In this document: piece after piece, positions 24,101 through 47,100 of the stretch
How positions within the stretch are numbered: the first letter of the stretch is position 1
Layout: each line of letters opens with the position of its first letter
Assembly: GCF_000003815.2 (NCBI RefSeq)
Contig: NC_049986.1
Location: forward strand, 22,365,464 to 22,429,463
From: Branchiostoma floridae
Lineage: Eukaryota > Chordata > Leptocardii > Amphioxiformes > Branchiostomatidae
Reading direction: 5' to 3'
Length of the DNA stretch: 64,000 nucleotides
Program-made: the position numbers and the translations under genes
Notes under the pieces: generated by a model
The model's database searches: none
What the model was told of the DNA's origin: nothing
Seen by the model: the letters and a program-made list of their open reading frames with translations, nothing else

Positions 24101-27013
24101 GCTACGAGCTGACTCCCTCAAGCAGCCGCGAGAGACATTGTCAGGCTGATGCAACTTGGTCAGGGAATGACGCTGTATGCATCGGTAAGTATGACATTGC
24201 TTGAATTTATAAAGAACCCAGTAACATGATGGCAAAGTCTACGATCCTGTATGGCACTATACCACTTAAGTAGAGCAAAGTGTTCCTCTTATAACTGTCC
24301 AATGTCTTGCAAAACATTCTCTAAAAGAAAAATAAGATTCAAAATATTATCTATTGTGAACAATGTTTAAAATGATTAATTGGGGAATAATATTTGTTTT
24401 AATCCAGGCGTGCAATGCCCGTTCTTGTCCAGTCTCACAAACGGGAGAATGACCTGTGATAACGGCTCCTCCTTCCGGTTTCCTGAGAACTGCAGCTTCA
24501 CCTGTGACCCAGGCTATGAGCTACACATGAGCGGCAACGCCGCACGGACCTGCCAAGCTGATGGCACCTGGTCTGGGAGCGTTATTACCTGTATCGGTAA
24601 TTATCACACGTATCTTTATTGATATAATGATTTCATATATAAAAATTGATAACTTTTGATAGTAGAAGAGTAGCCTGGATTCTCAATACTTAGCTTACCA
24701 GAAGAGGAAGCCGGCCAGCTGGAGATCAATGAAGTCTAAGAGTTGAGATGATATCTGTTACCCAAAACGCAGATCCCATTTTTTTAAAGAATAAAGTTGC
24801 GACTCTCTCTATATATTTGTAACTTATGAACACGTTCTTTTTTTTACTCCAGGCGTGCAATGCCCGACCCTGTCCAGTCCCACCAACGGCAGAATGACCT
24901 GTGATAACGGCTCCTCCTTCCGGTTTCCCGAGAACTGCAGTTTCACCTGTGACCCAGGCTATGAGCTACACGTGAGCGGCAACGCCACACGAACCTGCCA
25001 AGTTGATGGCACCTGGTCTGGGAGCGTTATTACCTGTATCGGTAATTATCACACCTATATTTACTGATATGATAATTTTATATATGAAAATTGATAACTT
25101 TTGATAGTATAAGAGTGGCCTGGGTTCTCAATAGATAGCTTACCAATGGAGTCAACCGGCCTGCTGGAGATCAGTGAAGTCTCAGATTTGAGATGATATC
25201 TGTTATTCAAAGCAGATCCCATTTATTAAAGAATAAAGTTGCGACTCTCTATATATATTTGTAACTAATGAACACGTTCTTTTTTACTCCAGGCGTGCAA
25301 TGCCCTGTCCTGTCCAATCCCAACAACGGCAGAATTACCTGTGACAACGGCTCCTCCTTCCGGTTTCCCGAGAACTGCAGCTTCACCTGTGACCCAGAGT
25401 ACCAGCTAAAAGTGAGCGGCAACTCCACACGGACCTGTCAGGCTGATGGCACCTGGTCTGGGAGCGACGTCACGTGTATAGGTAAATATCATACACATGC
25501 TTTACTTTCATATCAAAAGAAACTATCAAAGACTTCCTCATTTTTCTAAAAAAAAATGATGAAATCTGTGCGCCCTTTACCCGTAGCACTTTTCAGCATA
25601 GGACCTCGTTTCACTTGCTCTCTTCTCATTCGTTTTCGTCTCGGTACTCATAGTTTTAACTCCAACTTGTACTCTCGCAATCTTGTTACTACTTACTTGT
25701 TGTAACAAAACCTACAAAAATCCCGAATATCATTTATTTTCTGCAAAACAATTTGTTAATTTACAGAAATTCCAGACAACAGAGGCACTAAGTTCATGGT
25801 TGGGTTTCTCCAGAACCATTTCCCAGAACTTGAGTTGTTCATCACCAGTGCAAGTTCTGATCCCGCCTCAGTCACCATCTCTGCACCAGGAGTCGGCTTC
25901 ACCAGAAACCTGACGGTCACAGATGCAGCAGTGCAGGTCGTGAGCCTCCCCCCTTCCCTCGCGCTCATCGGTAACGAACAGGCACAGAAGGGCGTCTCCA
26001 TTACATCAGATACAGAAATCATCGTGTATGGGGTAAACAAAAGGCAGACCACAACAGACGGGTTCCTTGGTCTCCCTTTAGACAGCCTCGGAAATGAATA
26101 CTTTGTAGCTTCTTACACCTCGTATTATCCATCGGAGTTTGGTATATTTGGCACTGAAGGTAACACGGACATTGAGATAGCGCTACGAGGGTCTACACAG
26201 TACCAAGGGGTGACCTACCCAACAGGACGTGTCGTCAGGTTGGTTCTGGACAAATTTGAAGCTGTTCAGTTCCAAGGATCTGACCTTACAGGCACACGTG
26301 TCACCTCAAACAAGCCTATTACCCTGATGTCTGGGGTTCAGTGTGCCCATGTCCCTACCGGGATCGGTGGTTGTGACCACCTAGTGGAGCAAATCCCTCC
26401 AGTTGACAAATGGGGCAAACGGTTCGTTACAGCCCCCCTTGCTGTCCGAACTGGAGGTGATATCTTCCGCATCGTTGCTGCCAGGGACGGTACCACAGTT
26501 AATGTCACGGGGCAAGCAAGTCTAACTAGTGTGCTTCATTCGGGTGAATTTTGGGAGCTTGACGTTTCGTCTAACGTCTGCCAGCTGATCACATCCTCCA
26601 AGCCGATCATGGTTCTGCAGTACAGCAAAGGGTACGCTTCTGATTATACTAACGGAGACCCTTTCATGATGTACATCCCCCCGACTGAACACTTCTCAGC
26701 AGACTACACATTCGCCACTGTTGATGCAGCGGGCTCAGAGTTTGACAGCTACATCAACATTGTCATAAAAACCACTGAGAAGTCCGGCCTTCTCTATGAC
26801 GGACACCCACTTCTGTCCTCCTCATCTTGGGTGCAGATTCCCGGTACTGACCTGTCCGCTGCGCAGCTGCACATCACAAGCACGGGTACTCACAAGATCA
26901 AACACAACTCCGCTATTGTCACCTTCTCTGTCTTCTACTACGGCTTCTCCTCCTACGACTCAGTTGGGTTTCCTGGAGGCATGCGTTTTGAACAGATCTC
27001 TGCCAATCCCTAG
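12171..27013 (+). CDS. Gene B: type II membrane receptor with sushi, EGF and IgGFc-binding domains
   Basis: Exons: 12171-12260, 12705-12790, 13648-13747, 14243-14474, 15016-15174, 15797-16279, 16557-16618, 17076-17223, 17418-17615, 18378-18433, 18662-18821, 19267-19431, 19756-19817, 22341-22504, 22785-22944, 23272-23473, 23996-24184, 24408-24596, 24853-25041, 25293-25481 and 25767-27013. They sum to 4530 nt, or 1509 aa plus stop, with every junction in phase. There is no signal peptide. The membrane span is at about residues 140-163, preceded by PRRKGP, so the N-terminus should be cytoplasmic. Outside come the stalk, sushi 1 with its helical segment, sushi 2-6, EGF, sushi 7, four single-exon sushi domains, and a 414-residue IgGFc-binding domain. 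Compared with C, exon 1 is shortened and exon 2 is missing (see finding). It lies tail-to-tail with D and head-to-head with A. Confidence 0.88.
12824..13019. mobile_element. Foldback element in gene B intron
   Basis: Arms of about 75 nt: CTCTTCAAGCAGAGGTTAGG against CCTAACCTCTGCTTGGAGAG, then TTTTTATCGGGCTTTCTATC against its complement. The loop includes a CACACA run. It is absent at the matching place of A, so it inserted after the A/B duplication. Confidence 0.85.
13027..13492. repeat. Disrupted copy of the TCACATTTCC foldback in gene B
   Basis: AACGTCACAATTCTAAACGG at 13042 and TTTGGAAATGTGACAAGC at 13478 correspond to the two ends of A 7856-7957, but about 350 bp of other sequence separates them. 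That sequence includes a further TGTCACATTTCCAAACCACG at 13154. Confidence 0.6.
13910..14093. mobile_element. Foldback element, fourth type, upstream of B membrane exon
   Basis: CGTCACATGTAACGAAAATC against GATTTTCGCTTCATGTGACG, plus ATCGATCGGACG against CGTCCGATCGAT, around a loop of about 90 nt. Confidence 0.8.
14243..14474 (+). other. Gene B transmembrane exon with PPLY motif
   Basis: The exon starts after AG at 14241-14242 and ends phase 1 before GTAAGC. PPLY falls at protein residues 121-124 and the span at about 140-163. Identity to the A exon is high over the whole length, so this is one of the most conserved blocks of the family. Confidence 0.9.
15563..15584. repeat. Short TTCAG tandem repeat
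   Basis: Four copies of TTCAG in a row in the intron upstream of the B sushi 1 exon. Confidence 0.8.
15797..16279 (+). other. Gene B sushi 1 plus unrecognised helical segment
   Basis: Same 483-nt exon as in A, between AG at 15795-15796 and a GTGGGG donor. The length is identical in all three genes, and both the cysteine pattern and the helical tail are kept. Confidence 0.85.
20031..22205. mobile_element. TTAA-flanked inverted-repeat element with a nested relative
   Basis: Left end TTAA-GCCCCGGTCACAAGAATCG, right end CGATTCTTGTGACCGGGGC-TTAA in inverted form. Removing the inner element (21075-22147) leaves 1102 bp, almost the inner length of 1073 bp. No transposase ORF is present. TTAA flanks are typical of piggyBac-type elements; this would be a non-autonomous copy. 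It lies in the intron of B between 19817 and 22341 and accounts for that intron's size. Confidence 0.82.
21075..22147. mobile_element. Nested TTAA element inside the 20-22 kb element
   Basis: Ends TTAA-GCCCCGGTCACAAAGCGCG and CGCGCTTTGTGACCGGGGC-TTTA. Its interior matches the host element (shared AAAATTTTTCCAGCGTCGCA), so one family member has inserted into another about 50 bp from its right end. The right flank TTTA rather than TTAA may be a later change. Confidence 0.8.
22785..23473 (+). other. Gene B EGF exon and sushi 7 exon
   Basis: EGF exon 22785-22944 (CQLGLHDCDPEHGVC, CHCRVGTVWNGTHC). Sushi exon 23272-23473 (NGFFTCSIPGSSAVSTMEY, CNHGYDRLIYAEYSC, DGNWTIP). The first sushi cysteine comes from the end of the EGF exon. 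Confidence 0.85.
23720..23995. repeat. Dispersed repeat, copy 2
   Basis: Second copy of the 2060-2290 repeat, ending at the acceptor of B exon 23996. The repeat supplies the sequence just upstream of that splice site. Confidence 0.65.
23996..25481 (+). repeat. Gene B: four single-exon sushi domains, the last three a tandem duplication
   Basis: Exons 23996-24184, 24408-24596, 24853-25041 and 25293-25481 are each 189 nt with phase-1 borders, so any number can be gained or lost without shifting frame. The last three share near-identical coding sequence (CDNGSSFRFPENCSFTCDP) and their flanking introns are also alike (GATGATATCTGTTA, AAAGAATAAAGTTGCGACTC). The unit period is about 445 and 440 bp. 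This is recent unequal duplication of exon plus intron. Confidence 0.9.
25767..27013 (+). other. Gene B terminal exon: IgGFc-binding-type domain
   Basis: A single 1247-nt exon, starting after AG at 25765-25766 and ending TAG. It encodes about 414 residues: GTKFMVGFLQNHFPELELFI near the start, VYGVNKRQTTTDGFLGLPLD in the middle, then conserved cysteine-containing stretches such as VQCAHVPTGIGGCDHLVEQI, and VTFSVFYYGFSSYDSVGFPG near the end. This matches the N-terminal domain family of IgGFc-binding protein (FCGBP), which occurs in mucin-like and mosaic extracellular proteins. Actual IgG binding would not be expected in an invertebrate; the ligand is unknown. A, as far as visible, and C lack it. 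Confidence 0.85.
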
Positions 27014-27828
27014 GTGTTCGAGCTACATGTAGTCTAGACCATAATGAGTTGAACAAAGAATGCAAAATGTGAGATATCAAGGGAAACATAACAGCTGGCT
27101 AGTGACCTATGACCACCAGAAAATGAGTAATCAAAGCTGAAACAGTGAATAGGAAGACAGATCTTTTATTTTGAATCAGCAGTTGACAAACAACATTGAC
27201 AAAACAAAGCACTACTGTAATATCAATAAGTACATTTATACTAAGCATGTTTTCCCATATGAGCTGTACCTACACCATGGGGACAATTCGTGGCGTGACT
27301 AAACATCATGAAACCAAGTGACAATGGCCAACGTACTGCAATGGATGCAGATTTCTGTAGGGGGGTCGTTTTGTTTTTATTCTTAATTAAATGCTTTTTA
27401 TGAACAGTTGAACCACAAATAAAGATGCATAACTGCTTAAGTCCCCTCTTTATGTCTATTTCCTTTGACAAGGAAAAATATCTATGCGACTGAGCTCTGA
27501 TTTTTAGAGAGGCAGACTGTAAATTGAACGTGATGGGGGATGGGAAAGCATGGTATGATCCGAGCAGGTCTAAATCAACGCACAGTTGATATTGTCGACA
27601 GCTAACCGGTAAAATGGCCTTCTGGCGACTCTGAAATACTCAAATGTTGTAAAGCATCTCACCAGCTGACTCTCTACCTGTGTTTGGGGTCTTTGGTTGT
27701 TTTGTAAGTTACATTTAGCATTGTAGTTTCTATCTTAGCATCTGTTTTGGATTCGCTATGCAGGCTGCCTTTGCTAGGCTTTTTTGGACAAGCTAGGCTG
27801 TAGGATGGTTGTGGAAATATTATCAGTA
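27014..27828. other. Convergent 3' ends of B and D
   Basis: Untranslated sequence. The D signal is at 27165, and an AATAAA on the plus strand at 27418 could serve B, in which case the two transcripts would overlap by about 250 bp. No coding sequence recognised. Confidence 0.5.
27165..27170 (-). terminator. Poly(A) signal of gene D
   Basis: AATAAA on the minus strand, in a context (GATTCAAAATAAAAG) shared with the signal downstream of E. It lies 660 bp past the D stop and 150 bp from the end of convergent gene B. Confidence 0.6.
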
Positions 27829-29055
<1,227 letters not shown>

Positions 29056-29159
29056 TTAAGACTTTTTTGCCGTGCACAAAATAAAGCGCTTACCAACAAG
29101 TTTTCGATCAGTCCTCTGATCCTTCTCAAGTTCAAATGACCCAAAACCTAAGTATCATT

Positions 29160-29700
29160 TCCGGAACGGATGCATTGTTCACCTGCAGTAGCGCAATATT
29201 GTTATCCCCAGGTGCGGCGGCTGACAAAGGGCAAACAATAACGAAGGAAATATAAACCGTCGATTCTGCATGAGAGACACGACGGGTAAACTAGTGGTTC
29301 AGAGTAATGCTTAGTTTCCTGTTTTTTGTTTTAATTAGATTTAATACTTCCACCTCATAACAAAAGACGCTGGCTTGAGTTGTAAGACCCCCACCCAAGA
29401 AACTTCACCATTGTTCAAGTGAACTCACTGGTTTAATGCTCTTGTATCCTATTTCAGCGAACGAAAACGACAGTAGTCGGAATAAAAAATTCTTTATTAT
29501 GAAAGTAATTACAACATGATGCAAAAATCAAACGGACATTCGAAGTCCTATGGTCTGTGAGTGAACACAACAGCTGCTCTGTAAAGTGTTGGTTAAGTCC
29601 ATGATGCCTTGTCTTTCCTTTGCTCTGTTGATAAAAAGACAATGTCGTAAAAGCCAATATCAAGCCCCAAATTATCGGTAAAAATACGACATCTGGACAG
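29160..29700. repeat. Dispersed repeat shared with the 10.2-10.9 kb region
   Basis: TTTAATACTTCCACCTCATA near 29340 matches TTCGATACTTCCACCTTTAT of the A/B interval. GAGTGAACACAACAGCTGCT near 29560 matches GAGTGAACACAGCAGCTGAT at 10708. It lies upstream of D. No gene seen. Confidence 0.55.
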
Positions 29701-30513
29701 TGTAATCACCAATTTACTCCAATTTACATCTGAGGAAGCGGTTTTTGCCACTGGTACGACGATGTAATATTGTAAATATTATAAGTGTTCATTGAGGATG
29801 AACTACATACACTATCCCCCTTGTATCCAATACCGTCGTGGTTGTTTGAGTGGGCCTTACGATCGTCTTTACTTCTTGACCTTATCGAACAATCATTCAA
29901 ATGGTTTATTGATAAAACAAGGGTCTAGCAATCAAAGGTTGAATTGTTGTACATGGATCTATGCATTAAAATTAAGTAGCACACTAGACTAGACTAGTGA
30001 TTGCATATCAAAACTAACGATCTAGGCTAGTATTGTCGTTACGGGGAAAGTAGATACTATGTACTTGAATGAATAGTAACAAAGGATAAACAGCTTTTAT
30101 GGTGCGAATCACTCAAAATGGCACAGAAATGTGCATAAGATCAGTTATCCGCGAGCACAGTACAACCGCAAGACGTTACAACAAAGATATTGCACTAGGA
30201 GTATGTGATACTGAACAAAAGACTAAAACTCAACTATACTAGAGACTGAGCAGAGGTGCAACGGACTGCGGATGCTCCGAAGCGACACGTCACTGACAAC
30301 GATTACGTTTAAACTGTCATATTGCTACCGACGAGCTGTTTCACTCTTATATTGGATGTTGGATGTTAATCGCTTTCATTGTGGCTACCTTTTTTCTGTC
30401 GGCTGTACGCTCCGCAAATGGCCAAATCAGCGTCATTCACGATTCTACTACAAAATGTTACTTTTGCACATTTTAAAAGAAAAAAAGTAAAGAAACAGTG
30501 AATACAAAAATGT

Positions 30514-30519
30514 TTTATT
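30514..30519 (-). terminator. Poly(A) signal of gene E
   Basis: AATAAA on the minus strand, 525 bp past the E stop, in the same context as the D signal. Confidence 0.6.
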
Positions 30520-31042
30520 TTGAATCAGCAATTGACAAACATGAAGAAAACAAAGCAAAATTTGTAATATCAATAAGTAATATTTTTTCAAGTATTTTCT
30601 CACCATGGTAGCATGACTGAACAGACAATCATGACAACAACGGCAAAAGTAAGGCAATTAAAGAAGGCAGGTTTCTGTCTGTTTTGTTCTTAGACTAGTA
30701 CTAAACTATCGTAATTTTTAGAAGCAGTTGAGACATGACTAAATATACACGATGCCAATTGAACGGGATGGGGATCCGGGAATGGGAGAGAGCACAGTAT
30801 GATTGACGTAAGTATATGTCAACAGGGAAATGGTATTTTTGACTGTGTACAAGTACCTCGATGGATGAACAACAACAACAGGTTTTATGGCATCCTGTCG
30901 TCTTTGATCTACCTAATTTTTGTGAAGTGCCCAACCAGCTGTATCAGATTTTTGCCGTAAGTGACAACTGGCATGTTAGTATCGTTTTCATGTACGTATT
31001 CCGTCAAAGTTGTTTTGGGCAAACTAACTTATTTTGGGCAAA

Positions 31043-36176
<5,134 letters not shown>

Positions 36177-36469
36177 TCACTATGCTATCACTGTAACGTC
36201 ACTAGCGCCGACTAGCGGGAAAACACCAATGGTACAAGACAAGGTCACCAGGAAATCTTTGCATGCATCTCTCTTTTTTCTGTACCTGCCCTAGACGACC
36301 ACCCAGGAGACAAAAGAGAGAGGAGATAAGTGGTTGTTTTGGCCAATCGGATAGGTCTTTAGCTTGAGCACAGGATTATGATGGCGATTTATGGTTTGAA
36401 AGGAGTTTAACTGACAATGTACAACACATGGTTCATTGACATACCTCTTTTACGATATGATGTACATGT

Positions 36470-36780
36470 ACGCCTTTCATTTGTAGAGATATATATGATA
36501 TTAGCCCTACAGTGGCACAGATACGTATATGATATACGCCATACACTTGCAAAGGTATTATATACGATCTACAATTCACAGCTTTAATATACAGCCTACA
36601 CTTGTATAGATACTATACACGCTCTAGGCTTGTACAGATATGATATATACCCTACACTTGTACAGATATCATATTCGCCCTGCACATGTATCGATATGAT
36701 ATCCGCACCACGTGACTACGTACAGATATACACCCTACACTTGTACAGATATGATATACGCCCTATATATACATTTAAAC
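36470..36780. repeat. Imperfect minisatellite between E and F
   Basis: About eight or nine diverged copies of a unit near 30-35 bp reading like CCTACACTTGTACAGATATG then ATATACGC. It lies between the start of E and the end of F. No function apparent. Confidence 0.7.
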
Positions 36781-37001
36781 AGATGTTAAGAGCCCTTAAC
36801 TGTGGTACATAATTTGCTTAAGTCAGCCCCATGGAATACAATAGTTATTTGCTTATTCCTGAAAGGTTTCGACATTCAATAATTGTCCCATTGTGAAAAC
36901 AAAGCCATATGTCATGTTCAAATCAAATAATTTCACATCCGTAAGCAGTAAACAAACTTTACGTAGGTCTTTATGTAATTTGATATATCGTCTCCCGATG
37001 G

Positions 37002-44169
<7,168 letters not shown>

Positions 44170-47100
44170 CTATATTGTTGGTTTCTTTGATTTCAGTTCC
44201 TTATGCATTTGTGACTCCTGTTTTCCGTAGTTAAATGCTTTTATAAAATCACCCTGGGAAAGACAGGAAAACGCAAGTTTGTTGAGTGAGCTTACAATGT
44301 CCGGATGTGCTGTGTCCAAACCATGGATAGCTTTCTGCATGTGTAGTGCCTCTTCATGGAACTTGGTAGCCCTGTTATAATTCCGAAGGCCATACCAGGC
44401 TACTCCAAGGTTATATAGTGATAAAGCAGTGTCATGATGTACCGCGTCATCACCGTAGGTACTTTTGAATACTTGCAATGACTGTCCACAGTAGTCTAGT
44501 GCCTTTCTGTGATCCCCCAACTTATTACAGACAGCCCCCAAGTTGTTGAGAGTGTTGGCAGTGATTGGGTGTGATGCACCATGCAGTTTCTTGTCCATCT
44601 GTAATGCCTGCTTATAGTACTGAACTGCTTCCCTGAGTTTTCTAATGTTAGCACAGGCAACTCCTACTTTATTGAGGATATTAGAAATATCGGCATGTAC
44701 TGTAGATGGACCATGGATCTTTCTTAACAACTGCAGAGCCTCTTCATAGCAGTCAATTGCTTTTGTATACTCAGCCAATTTCCTCCACATGTACCCAAGT
44801 CCGTTAAGAGCAGAAGCAGTGTCAGGATGCACATCACCCTTAATTCGTCTTGTCATCTCAAGGTCCTGTTGCATGTAGATGACTGTCTGCTTCAGATCCA
44901 GGTGACTCCATGACTGGCACAAACATTTGATTGAAATTAGAATATTAGGATGCGCTGCGCTTTCTCCATATTCAGCTTTCTGCATTTTCAATGCCTGTTC
45001 ACAGTAGCTTATTGCTTTTTTGTAATCTCGCAGATTATAGTAGGCAGTTCCAAGACCGATAAGTGTTTCTGCCATCTCAGCACGTCCATCTTCGGGACCA
45101 AGGATACTTTGGAACATCTGCAACGCCTGCTGCAAATAGCTCAATGCTGTTCTGTGCTCCTCTTGAACGACAAGATAGACTTTGCCCAGTGTGGCAAGAG
45201 TGATGGCAATATCAACATGCACTGTGCCAGTACCATGTATACTTTGGTACATCTGCAGTGACTGCTCAATGTAGCTTCTTGCTTTTCCGATATCACCCTT
45301 TCCCATCCAGACTGTGCCCAAATTTCTAAGAACCATGGCTCTATAAGGATGTTCTGTCCTTGGTGCAATACACTTTTTGAATATGTTTAAAGCCTCTTCA
45401 TGAAAGCTGATTGCTTTCTTGTAGCCAGGTGAGTCATGCGTGCACATAAGAAGCCCAAATGTGGAAAGGGCATAGGCTGTGTCAGGATGCTCTTCTCCAT
45501 AGATTCGTCTGGTCATCTCAAGTCCCTGCTCTCCGTATGTCATGGCCTGTGGGTCATTGATGTAGTTCAACGATATACCTAGGTTGACGAGCACATCTGC
45601 AATCTCAGGATGGACTGCAGTCTCACCATAGATAACCCTGAACATCTTCAATGCCTGTTTCTTATAGAAAACAGCCTTCTGTCCATCTCGTAGTTCGTGG
45701 TATGTTGATCCCAAGGCGTTCAAAGAGTTAGCAATATCCAGATGTGCTGTATTCTCACCAAACAAACGCTTTCTCATGTCAAGTGCTTCTTCGATGCAGC
45801 TAATGGCTTTCTTTATCTCACCCTTTTCCTTCAAGACTAAAGCAATGTTGTTAAGTAATGTAGCAATTTCACGATGTGGTGACCTATGGATTCGCCTTGT
45901 CATTTCTAGAGCCTGCTCAAAATAGCCGAGTGCTTTCTTGTAGTCACCGAGCTTTTCAAAAGTTAATCCCAGACAATTAAGAGCTACTGAAATGTGATCA
46001 TTAGCTGTGTTGTGTCCATAAAAGTTCTTTAGCATGTTCAGTGCCTCCGTTAGGTAACTAATTGCTTCCTTATAATTACCTAAGTTACAACAGGATGTTC
46101 CCATAAAGTTACGTGAGGTGGCAATATTAGGATGTTCAGTAATTGGATGGTGTAATGCTTGGAACGCCACATGGCTTAAATCAAAGTAGAAAAGAGCTTT
46201 CGTATGATCACCCAAGTTTTGCCAAGCTTTTCCAAGGTGCTGTAATAACGTAGCCTTTGTCGACACCTCCATATTTTGTTTCCAAGCATTTTCCCAACAG
46301 TCAATGGTTGCCTTGTAATCACCCAACATGTAATACATCTCTCCCTTGACTGTTAGTGAATTGTCAAATAAATTAATCTTAATGCGTTGCTCCGAACACG
46401 AACGTTCTGAGTCATCTGAGAGAAACTTTCTAAGAGGTATTGCTGTGAAGTGATACCTGAGCAACTGATCTACATAAGAAATGTAGAACACCTTTTGTAA
46501 CTTTACGGTCTGTTGATGACCGCTGTCCTGTTGTGTTGCCATGGCCGACAAGGCTGACAGGTTTTCCGCCTGCCCGCTATTTGCAATGTACGTTTTCAGT
46601 CTGAGTTCAGCTGAGATGCTGACCAGCACCTTCAGGTGATGTGCGTTTTCTGCACTGACAACGTGTTTTAACTCCATGTCCTCTATCGTCTTCCATACCG
46701 TAGAGGGCACGATATTTGAACTGAGAGCCAAGCAGTCCACAGCAACAGCAGGGAACCTGTAGATTTCTTTTTTTACATCCAATATCAAATCAATCTGCAC
46801 TTGTTGTGACAGCTGTGGCAGATTATTTTGGATCATTTCCCTCGAAAGTTTTCGAGCCATTTCTCCACCATGAGTCAGCAGTGTTTGGGCCACAATGACA
46901 AGATAGTCATCAAATAAATTCTGATTCCCTGTTAATAAGCACGCGTTCCTCAAAACACTGGCAAGGTGATATTCCTCCTTCAGGTACAACGAAACGTCTG
47001 TTTTTAATATATCAGCCATGTTCCTTGGTGTGCGGATGAGTTCACTGGATGGTTCAGACGAAGTTCTCTGCCTGCCCAGTGGAGTCTTACTTGCTTTCGG

